From Gammaproteobacteria bacterium (GTDB lineage Bacteria; Gemmatimonadota; Gemmatimonadetes; Longimicrobiales; Gaopeijiaceae): a stretch of DNA of 7,214 nucleotides. Both the position numbers and the translations under genes were made by a program. The DNA lies in NCBI GenBank assembly GCA_009843625.1, contig VYDD01000348.1, forward strand, positions 1-7,214, given 5' to 3'. Positions 1 through 6,113 of the stretch are shown here, piece by piece. How positions within the stretch are numbered: the first letter of the stretch is position 1; each line of letters opens with the position of its first letter. The notes beneath the pieces are model-generated. The model was not told where the DNA came from. It ran no database searches and was given only the letters and a program-made list of their open reading frames with translations.

Positions 1-254
1 GTGGTCTCGCCGTCGAAGAGAAGGCGCCAGCCGGCGGCGCGCTCGGCTTCGGTGAGGGTGTTGGGTGGTGCGGCCTGTCGCGTGGCCGCCACGGCCATAT
101 CGGAGTCGGGCGTGGCCTGCCGCGGAGCGTCGGCGGCATCTGCGCACGCTACGGCCAGGATGCACCCCGCGAACAGCGCCACCGCGAGCAGCCCGTTGAC
201 TCGCGATCCCGCTCTTGCTCCAGCCATGAAGCCATGTCTCATCATCTTACGCAT
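1..254 (-). CDS. Secreted DUF1080 protein (3-keto-disaccharide hydrolase-like), N-terminal fragment
   Basis: Only the first 84 codons are present; the gene runs off the left edge. The ATG at 254 gives a basic N-terminus (MRKMMRHGFMAGARAGSR) followed by a hydrophobic stretch at residues 20-37 with two possible lipobox-like cysteines, LFAGC (Cys31) and LAVAC (Cys37). This is a Sec signal, probably of a lipoprotein. After a low-complexity Ala/Pro linker, residues 66-83 read TLTEAERAAGWRLLFDG, the characteristic opening of the DUF1080 family (a concanavalin-like fold; characterised members hydrolyse 3-keto-glycosides). The start was chosen because GGA (263-265) sits 8 nt upstream; in-frame ATGs at 245, 242 and 227 are alternatives that keep the signal peptide. 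It begins 16 bp after the stop of the LRR-metalloprotease gene, so cotranscription is very likely. The catalytic part lies outside the window, so activity is inferred from family only. Confidence 0.82.
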   Translation of the reverse strand, partial: MRKMMRHGFMAGARAGSRVNGLLAVALFAGCILAVACADAADAPRQATPDSDMAVAATRQAAPPNTLTEAERAAGWRLLFDGET

Positions 255-270
255 TTGTGTATTCCATCCA

Positions 271-3200
271 TCAAGGCACCGGTTCCGGCAATCCATAGCT
301 GACCAGCACGCGGTCGCGAGGCACGGCCCTGGAACGCCCGTCAGCTGCCACCGTCGCACCGGCCGCTGCCGCAGCCTCGCCCCGCAGGATGGACCGGATC
401 CGTCCGGTTGCGCGGTCCGTCACGATGGCCACCGGCGACGCGCGCGTCTCCCGGTCCAGCGTCGCGGTGCCCTCCGGTCCGGAGAGCACGATGCGCTCCA
501 GCGCGGCGATGCGATCCTCGGCAAACGGGAGAAGGAAGAAGAAGCTGCCGCCCCCCTCCGAGACCATCTCCATGTCGAAGTCGAGCGCGAACGCGCGGAT
601 GCCATCCGTGGAAAAGCCTTCGACGCGATATGGACCGGACCCCGAGGGCAGTTGCGCCGGCGCGTCGAGCGCGAACGCGGGATCCAGGTGAAGTTCGCCC
701 TCCGCGCTCACGTAGCCGCGCAGCAGCAGCCGGCTGCCCCGGGGTTCGTCCCGGGCCGCCAGGGCGCGTGGGCTGGTCTCCGCGCGGAGGCGGTACTCGA
801 GCGCCTTCCTGAAGTTGTAGTCGCTGATCCATTGCGGATGGCAGTAGGACATGAGGTCGTGCGTCGAGGAGTCCACCAGCTCCTCGGATCGGGCGTCGTA
901 GCCGAGCACGCCGATACTGCCGTCCGGATAGGGGTAATCCGGATCGATCTGCCATGGATTCCCGCAGGGCGAGTGCATGAGGCTCATGCTGTGACCCAGT
1001 TCGTGCGCGAAGACCTCGGCATCGGGGACGCCGAGCCCGACCCGGCCTTCCACCAGGGCGATCCCCCTGATGCCCTGGTCTCCGTCGCGGTTCACGACGC
1101 CATACCAGTATCCGCTTCCGCCCTCGGCCTTCCGGACCAGCTCGATGTCCTCCAGGATCACGATCCATTCCGCGCCCTTCGAGGCATCCGGGGCCGACGC
1201 GATTCTGAGCGGCTCGCGCACGGTCAGGTTGAGTTCGCCGACCGGCAGCACAGCGCGCATGAACTCCACCGGCGGAGCTTCGGCGTCCTTGACCCATTCC
1301 CGCACGTCCGCGTCCGCGCTGGATCCGGTCACGACGGGCACGATGGTGAGGTCCAGCGGCGGCAACTCGCGCACGTCGAGGGGAATCCGCACTTCATCCA
1401 GCGCCGCTCTGGGCATGGTGCTGTCGGGATCGATTCGCACGGCCATCTCGACTCCGGGACGCAGCGCCGCCGCCGGGATCGCAGCCTGATACCACTGGTC
1501 CAGTTGGCCCGGAAGGCTCTCGGCAAGGCCGCGGGACGATTCGAGCGCCATGTCGGCCGCGTGGGCCTCGCTGCCATCCACGACGAACGCGGCGCGGGCA
1601 CTCGGCCTGAAGTCGTTGGCCCGGTCCGCGGTGGCCAGAACCCGCACAAGCCCGGGACGCCCGGCGATGAGCGGAACTCCGCCGCCTACACCCTGGGTGG
1701 CCTGCGACAGGTGTGCTTCCGCGACCGACACCGAGAAGATCCCGTCGCAGGTCGGCCCGGAGCGGGTCTCCACCGACTCGAGCCAGGTCTGGAACCATGC
1801 CACCTCGGGGGCGCAGGCGCCGCTGTTTCTCCAGTTGAAGTCGGAAAGCGAACGCAGGCTGGTCAGTATGCCGGGGAGCGCGCCTCCCAGTTCGTTGTCG
1901 GACAGGTCCAGGCGTTCCAGCGCCCCGAGCTGCGCGAGATTGCGTGGGACCGGTCCCGAAAACCCGTTGCCAGACAGGTCGAGGGCCTCGAGTTCCAGCA
2001 GGTTTCCGAGGTCCGGGGGCAGACGGCTCGTCAGCGCGTTGCCCTCCAGGTCCAGACGCTTCAGGTCCAGGAAGTCGCCCACCGCGGGAGGGAGCGTGCC
2101 CGAAAGGCCGTTGTCGGGGAGGTCCAGCGCCGTGAGCAGGCTGTCCTCCACGGTCACGCCGAACCACGAAGCCACGGGTGCATCCCTGAGCCAGTTCGCG
2201 TTGTTGGTCCAGCCCGCACCGCCGGTCGCTTCGAAGAACGCCGTGAAGATCTCGCGCGGCGGGAGCGTACAGCCGGGGCCGCCCTGGTGGTTGAGGATAC
2301 TCTCCAGCCAGGACTGGAATACACGATCGCGCGGGGCGCACAGGCCGGTGGCCTGCCAATTGAAGTCGTCCAACCGGACCTGCATGAGTTCGCGGGGAAG
2401 CGCCCCGGTGAGACCGGCGTTCCTGAACACCGAAAGGTACTCCAGGTTCGGCAGATCTCCGAGCTGGGGCGGCAGCGCGCCGGTCAGCAGATTGTTGCCC
2501 ACCGCCAGCGATTCCAGGTTCGTCAGGCGGCCGAGTCGCGGCGGGATCAGGCCGAAGAGCCGGTTGGTGCCGAGGCTCAGCCGGACCAGTCCGGTCATCC
2601 GCGTGACGCTCGTCGGTATGGGCCCGGTCAGGAAGTAGTTGCTGGCGAGATCGAGGAATTCCAGGTCGTCCAGGTCATCCAGCCACGCGGGGATGCCTCC
2701 TTCGAACTGGTTGCCGGACAGATCCAGGTGGCGCAGCTGGCGAAGCTGCCGGACGACCGAAGGAACCGGGCCGTCGAGCGAGTTGCAGGTCAGCGACAGG
2801 TATTCGAGCGCGCGGAGCCTGGCGAACGCGGACGGGACCGTGCCGGTGAACTTGTGTCCCCTGAGATCCAGCTCCTTCAGGCGGACCAGGTTTCCGAGTT
2901 GCGGCGGGAGCCGTCCCGAGAGCACATACCGCGGGCGCGGGGGCGTGAGCGTGAGATCGTAGCTAACCGCGAGGTTCAGGCTCTCGAGTCGGATCAGGTT
3001 GCCCAGTTCGGGTGGAAGCGTGCCCGTAAGCCGGTTTCGCGAGAGTGACAGCGTCTTCAGGTTCGCGAGCTTTCCCAGTTCCGGCGGGATCGACCCCGAC
3101 AGTTCGTTCGAATCGAGGGAGAGCGTCTCGAGGTTGGCCAGCTCGCCGAGTTCGGGCGGAATGGGCCCCGCCAACCGGTTGCCACCGTTCCGCAGGCCGG

Positions 3201-4596
3201 TCGCGAAGCTGAGCGGCGCACCCATCGGGATGTCGGTCACCAGGCCGGCTCCGTGCTCGCGGCCTGCGTCGGTGCGCCTCGCCCACGAGAGCCAATGCAG
3301 GCTTTCGCCTCCCCGTGCGGATCCGGACCAGCCGATGCCGCTTCCGTTGCGCGCACTCGACTCGGGAGGACTGGACGGCCGATAGCACCAGGTCTGGGGG
3401 ACCGTAGCGGCGTCGAGCAGGAGCTCCCTGAGTTCATCAAGGCGACCGAGTTCGGGCGGAATGTGCCCCTCCAGGTTGTTGGCGACCAGGTCGAGACCGA
3501 CGACCCGTCCGTCAGCGTCGGTATCGACACCGTACCAGTCCCCCAGCGGCGCGTCGCTGAGCCAGTTGCGGTTGTTCCTCCAGAAACGGCCTTCGGTCGC
3601 GTCGTACACGGCTTCGAGGATCGCGCGGTCCTTGGCGGCGCCCGCAAGCAGGCTCACCGTCACCGCCGCGCTCCCCGCGACCGATGCAGTCGTGGCCGTC
3701 ACCACGCCGGTCCCTTCACGTAGCGCGGTCACGAGGCCCGTGGCGCTCACGCGCGCCGCCCCGCGGTCGTTCGACCACTCGAATTCCATGTTGGGCACCT
3801 CCGCCCCGTTCGCGTCCAGCGCCCGGGCAGCGAGCTGCGCCGTAGTGCCGACGGAGAAGAGCGTCACCCAGCCGGGCAACACCTGCACCTCCGCCACGGC
3901 CTGTTCCACGTTCACCGCCGCCTCGCCGGACACCGTCCCGGTGGTGGCCGTCACCACCGCGCTCCCGTTCCTCACCGCCGTCACCAGGCCGTCCCTGTCC
4001 ACCGCAGCCACCGAATCGTTGCTCGACCACTCGAACACGTGTGTCCCCGGCACCCCCCGACCTTGCGAGTCGAGGGCCTCGGCCTCCAGCCGCAACGTGT
4101 CCCCGATGGCAACCAGCGTTGCCGAGTCGGGCGACACCCGCACCCGTGCCACCATCTGCTCGACGGTCACGGTCGCGACCCCCGTCGCGGCGCCGCTCGC
4201 GGCCGTCACCACCGCGCTCCCGTTCCCGAACGCCGTCACCAGGCCGAAACCGTCCACCCGCACCACCGACGCGTCGGTGGTCGTGTACGCGATCGGAACC
4301 CCGGCCATCGGGTCACCGTTCTGGTTGAGCACCGTGGCGGCGAGTCGGATCGTGTCGCCCAGCGCGTCCAGCGTCACCGACGAGGGTTCCAGGGTAACAG
4401 TCGTGGCGACCAGCCCGGGCGGCGGGGGCGGAGCCAGCACCGCGGGCACTTCGTCTCCGCAGTTGACGATCAGGCACAGGATGGCCGCCAGGCAGAGGAC
4501 TCTCGAGCGGCGGTAGTTCGCAGCCCGGGCCGTCCCCCTCGCCAGACCGGGTCCAGCCGGCACGGATGTCATCCCGCTCGTCGGAGCCAAGTCCAT
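271..4596 (-). CDS. Secreted BIG2 - leucine-rich repeat - metzincin-like zinc metalloprotease mosaic protein
   Basis: 1441 residues. Residues 29-46 form a hydrophobic export signal ending at Cys46 (LIVNC), lipobox-like but with an unusual Asn at -1. Three BIG2 Ig-like domains follow (about 64-146, 149-231, 234-315). LRR module 1 has an N-cap with NRNWLSDAPLGDWYGV (about 342-357), one LRR, a roughly 75-residue non-LRR insert (394-470), about ten plant-type LRRs (LxxLxLxxNxLxGxIPxxLG, 473-743) and a C-cap (LCAP...FQSWL, Cys753 and Cys776). LRR module 2 repeats the plan in short form (780-950). A beta-rich segment (953-1088) precedes a zincin domain: HELGHSMSLMH at 1198-1208 and DLMSYC with Met1249 as Met-turn. 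The surrounding PDYPYPDGSIGVLGYD and HPQWISDY recall secreted M66-like proteases. A beta-rich tail ends the protein. The start at 4596 is preferred over one 22 codons upstream (4662) because it overlaps the oxidoreductase stop as TGATG and has TGAGG 8 nt upstream; the earlier start would overlap that gene by 67 bp. Probable role: envelope-anchored or secreted binding protein with protease activity; the substrate is unknown. Confidence 0.9.
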   Translation of the reverse strand: MDLAPTSGMTSVPAGPGLARGTARAANYRRSRVLCLAAILCLIVNCGDEVPAVLAPPPPPGLVATTVTLEPSSVTLDALGDTIRLAATVLNQNGDPMAGVPIAYTTTDASVVRVDGFGLVTAFGNGSAVVTAASGAATGVATVTVEQMVARVRVSPDSATLVAIGDTLRLEAEALDSQGRGVPGTHVFEWSSNDSVAAVDRDGLVTAVRNGSAVVTATTGTVSGEAAVNVEQAVAEVQVLPGWVTLFSVGTTAQLAARALDANGAEVPNMEFEWSNDRGAARVSATGLVTALREGTGVVTATTASVAGSAAVTVSLLAGAAKDRAILEAVYDATEGRFWRNNRNWLSDAPLGDWYGVDTDADGRVVGLDLVANNLEGHIPPELGRLDELRELLLDAATVPQTWCYRPSSPPESSARNGSGIGWSGSARGGESLHWLSWARRTDAGREHGAGLVTDIPMGAPLSFATGLRNGGNRLAGPIPPELGELANLETLSLDSNELSGSIPPELGKLANLKTLSLSRNRLTGTLPPELGNLIRLESLNLAVSYDLTLTPPRPRYVLSGRLPPQLGNLVRLKELDLRGHKFTGTVPSAFARLRALEYLSLTCNSLDGPVPSVVRQLRQLRHLDLSGNQFEGGIPAWLDDLDDLEFLDLASNYFLTGPIPTSVTRMTGLVRLSLGTNRLFGLIPPRLGRLTNLESLAVGNNLLTGALPPQLGDLPNLEYLSVFRNAGLTGALPRELMQVRLDDFNWQATGLCAPRDRVFQSWLESILNHQGGPGCTLPPREIFTAFFEATGGAGWTNNANWLRDAPVASWFGVTVEDSLLTALDLPDNGLSGTLPPAVGDFLDLKRLDLEGNALTSRLPPDLGNLLELEALDLSGNGFSGPVPRNLAQLGALERLDLSDNELGGALPGILTSLRSLSDFNWRNSGACAPEVAWFQTWLESVETRSGPTCDGIFSVSVAEAHLSQATQGVGGGVPLIAGRPGLVRVLATADRANDFRPSARAAFVVDGSEAHAADMALESSRGLAESLPGQLDQWYQAAIPAAALRPGVEMAVRIDPDSTMPRAALDEVRIPLDVRELPPLDLTIVPVVTGSSADADVREWVKDAEAPPVEFMRAVLPVGELNLTVREPLRIASAPDASKGAEWIVILEDIELVRKAEGGSGYWYGVVNRDGDQGIRGIALVEGRVGLGVPDAEVFAHELGHSMSLMHSPCGNPWQIDPDYPYPDGSIGVLGYDARSEELVDSSTHDLMSYCHPQWISDYNFRKALEYRLRAETSPRALAARDEPRGSRLLLRGYVSAEGELHLDPAFALDAPAQLPSGSGPYRVEGFSTDGIRAFALDFDMEMVSEGGGSFFFLLPFAEDRIAALERIVLSGPEGTATLDRETRASPVAIVTDRATGRIRSILRGEAAAAAGATVAADGRSRAVPRDRVLVSYGLPEPVP
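2368..3183 (-). repeat. Main leucine-rich repeat array within the LRR-metalloprotease gene
   Basis: About ten degenerate repeats of near 24 codons encode the plant-type consensus LxxLxLxxNxLxGxIPxxLGxL. Clear examples read NELSGSIPPELGKLANL and NRLTGTLPPELGNLIRL. One repeat is lengthened by a Pro/Tyr-containing loop (YDLTLTPPRPRYV, residues 547-558 of the 1441-residue protein). The DNA shows recurring short blocks such as ccgagttcgggcgga and ccaggttg with a period near 72 bp. A second, shorter array of three to four repeats lies at about 1840-2140. Known function of the fold: an extended curved surface for protein or glycan binding. Confidence 0.85.
3694..4246 (-). repeat. Three tandem BIG2-coding repeats (84-85 codon period)
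   Basis: The segments 3694-3739, 3946-3991 and 4201-4246 encode the same part of each BIG2 domain (GLVTA...G.AVVTA). The second and third copies share 26 identical bases (3946-3971 and 4201-4226), then differ at a few bases, then share 16 more (3976-3991 and 4231-4246). The first copy is more diverged. The spacings of 252 and 255 bp are whole-codon multiples, so this is an in-frame domain duplication, with the two copies nearest the gene's 5' end being the most recent or best homogenised pair. Confidence 0.8.
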
Positions 4597-6017
4597 CAGG
4601 CGAGCCTCATCGCGTCCGGATCCCAGTGCACGATCCGGTCCTCGAAATAGCTGAGGTTGCACGCCAGCGCCGGAGCCGCCGCGCGCAAGCCGAATGCGGC
4701 GTCCTCGATGACCGGCGGGCCACCGCGGATGGCTTGGAAGAAGTTGAAGAAGTGATCGACGTGCGCGCCCCGGTAGCCGCGCTCGACCTCGTAGCGGGCC
4801 TCCGCGGGCGGAAGCATGCGCACACGCGCGGGCAGACCGCCCTCGTCCGCGGCCGACTCGGCCATCTTCTCCTGCGAGAAGGCGTCCATGGGATCGACCG
4901 CGACGTTCTTGCGCAGCACCACGTCCGTCCAGGTCACGTCCATGGCGCCCTCGCTTCCCACCAGCCGCAGGAAGGTGCTGCCCGAGGTGCCGTCCACGAA
5001 GTTGACGCGCAGCGACAGGTTGAACCCCGGATGCGCGTCCGTCTCGGGATAGTCGAAGACGCCGAGGAGCACGTCCGGCACCTCCCGCCCGTCCTTCCAG
5101 TAGCGCAGGCCGCCCGCGGCCTGGATGCGCGTGGGTCCGCGCGAAGAGACCACGAAGTGGAGGCTCGAGAAGAGATGGACGAAGAGGTCGCCGGCGACCC
5201 CCGTGCCGTAGTCGCGATAGTTGCGCCAGCGGAAGACCCGCAGGGGGTCATAGGAACGTTCGGGGGCCGGACCCAGGAAGCGCTCCCAGTCGACGGTCTC
5301 CTCTGAGGCGTCGGGCGGGATGGGGTACTGCCATGCTCCGATGGGATCGTTGCGCGCCCAGAAACCCTCCGCGTAGTTGAGCTGCCCGATGGCGCCCTGC
5401 TCGTACAGTTCCTTCGCCTTCTCGTTGCCGAGCGAGCTCATCCCCTGACTGCCGACCTGGAATACGCGTCCCGATTCCTCCTGGGCGCGGATCAGATCGT
5501 GGCCTTCGGCGATGTCGTGCACCATCGGCTTCTCGCAGTAGACCGCCTTCCCCGCCCTGAGCGCGTCAATGGAGATGGGCTGGTGCCAGTGGTCCGGCGT
5601 GCCCACGATGACCGCGTCGATGTCGTCGCGGGCGAGGACCTCGCGGTAGTCGCGGGTGGTGAAGATGTCGCCGTGACGCTCGCGCGCGGCGTCGAGGCGG
5701 CCGTCGAAGATGTCGCACGCGGCCACGAGTTCGACGCCGGGGATGCGCAGCGCCGTGTCCACGTCGGCCATGCCCATCCCGCCCGCGCCGATGACGGCCA
5801 GGCCGACGCGGTCGGAGGGTGCGAGCTGGCCGGGAGGGATCGCCTCCCTGGACAGCGTCCGGCGGACGGTTCGACTTCCTTCGCCTGCAAGCGCCGAGGG
5901 GAGACCCGCGGCGAGTGCGGACCCGGCCACGGCGGACTTCTCGAAGTCCCGGCGGCTGCGGGAGCGGGGTTCGGGTCCTGATGGTGAACGGGGCTTCGTT
6001 TTTCCGGTTTCCGTCAT
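4596..6017 (-). CDS. Tat-exported Gfo/Idh/MocA-family NAD(P)-dependent oxidoreductase
   Basis: 473 residues from the ATG at 6017. Residues 21-27 read SRRDFEK, a full twin-arginine consensus, followed by a mild hydrophobic segment (AVAGSALAAGLPSALAG), so the folded, cofactor-loaded enzyme is probably exported to the periplasm. The Rossmann part has VIGAGGMG (glycines at 77, 79, 80, 82), Asp102 at the end of the second strand (ACDIFD; an acidic residue here usually favours NAD), TPDHWH at 140-145 and CEKP at 161-164, whose lysine is the conserved Gfo/Idh/MocA catalytic or substrate lysine. The C-terminal part includes GVAGDLFVHLFSSLHF with candidate active-site Asp277, His281 and His287. The length fits Tat-type members of the family. 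A TTG at 6077 in the same frame would place 20 more residues before the Tat motif and is less likely; the chosen ATG has only a weak AGG 9-10 nt upstream. The likely substrate is a sugar or glycoside, inferred from the family and from the DUF1080 gene two genes downstream. Confidence 0.92.
   Translation of the reverse strand: MTETGKTKPRSPSGPEPRSRSRRDFEKSAVAGSALAAGLPSALAGEGSRTVRRTLSREAIPPGQLAPSDRVGLAVIGAGGMGMADVDTALRIPGVELVAACDIFDGRLDAARERHGDIFTTRDYREVLARDDIDAVIVGTPDHWHQPISIDALRAGKAVYCEKPMVHDIAEGHDLIRAQEESGRVFQVGSQGMSSLGNEKAKELYEQGAIGQLNYAEGFWARNDPIGAWQYPIPPDASEETVDWERFLGPAPERSYDPLRVFRWRNYRDYGTGVAGDLFVHLFSSLHFVVSSRGPTRIQAAGGLRYWKDGREVPDVLLGVFDYPETDAHPGFNLSLRVNFVDGTSGSTFLRLVGSEGAMDVTWTDVVLRKNVAVDPMDAFSQEKMAESAADEGGLPARVRMLPPAEARYEVERGYRGAHVDHFFNFFQAIRGGPPVIEDAAFGLRAAAPALACNLSYFEDRIVHWDPDAMRLA
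4605..4609 (-). promoter_or_regulatory. Ribosome binding site deciding the LRR-metalloprotease start
   Basis: TGAGG on the minus strand ends 8 nt before the ATG at 4596. It lies inside the last codons of the upstream oxidoreductase gene, whose stop codon (4598-4596) shares its last base with this ATG (TGATG). The arrangement is typical of translational coupling by reinitiation. Downstream in-frame ATG 4572 has no comparable purine-rich stretch at the right distance. Confidence 0.6.
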
Positions 6018-6079
6018 GATGAAGCGCCTGTGGAAGTCCGTGCGAGAGCGCTGTTCGCCAACGCTTGCGTCCGACAACC

Positions 6080-6105
6080 TAATTACACGCCGATCCGGTC
6101 AGCAA
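6080..6105 (-). promoter_or_regulatory. Possible weak promoter in the gap before the oxidoreductase gene
   Basis: The 96-bp gap at 6018-6113 contains the AT-rich word TAATTA (6085-6080) with TTGCTG (6105-6100) 14 nt upstream. The spacing is shorter than the usual 16-18 and the -10 match is poor, so this is only a candidate. No convincing hairpin plus T-run is visible, so read-through from the upstream gene is equally possible. Confidence 0.2.
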
Positions 6106-6113
6106 AGGTCGGA

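Noticed and set aside
1394..2359. Alternative minus-strand open frames inside the LRR gene
   Set aside because: They are out-of-frame shadows with Arg/Pro-rich composition and no domains, overlapping a frame with well-defined LRR and caps.
1..3048. A 1015-codon open frame on the plus strand
   Set aside because: It lies wholly antisense to the DUF1080 fragment and the LRR gene, begins at the window edge, and has an Arg/Gln/His/Gly-rich composition with no recognisable domain. The repetitive high-GC LRR codons on the opposite strand explain the lack of stops; the minus-strand reading has clear domains, a signal peptide and an RBS.
4596..4662. N-terminal extension of the LRR-metalloprotease by 22 residues
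   Set aside because: It would overlap the oxidoreductase gene by 67 bp and puts an unneeded charged segment before the signal; the ATG at 4596 has a good RBS and a TGATG junction.
4566..5306. Plus-strand open frames opposite the oxidoreductase gene
   Set aside because: The complementary strand encodes an intact Gfo/Idh/MocA enzyme with all expected motifs; the plus-strand frames have no recognisable features.
6018..6077. TTG start for the oxidoreductase at 6077
   Set aside because: It adds 20 residues with no similarity to a Tat leader; the ATG at 6017 places the twin-arginine motif at a normal distance from the N-terminus.
6018..6113. Intrinsic terminator between the zinc-ribbon gene and the oxidoreductase gene
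   Set aside because: There are short inverted words (TCCGAC with GTCGGA; AGCG with CGCT), but the stems are only 4-6 bp, loops are long or mismatched, and there is no T-run.
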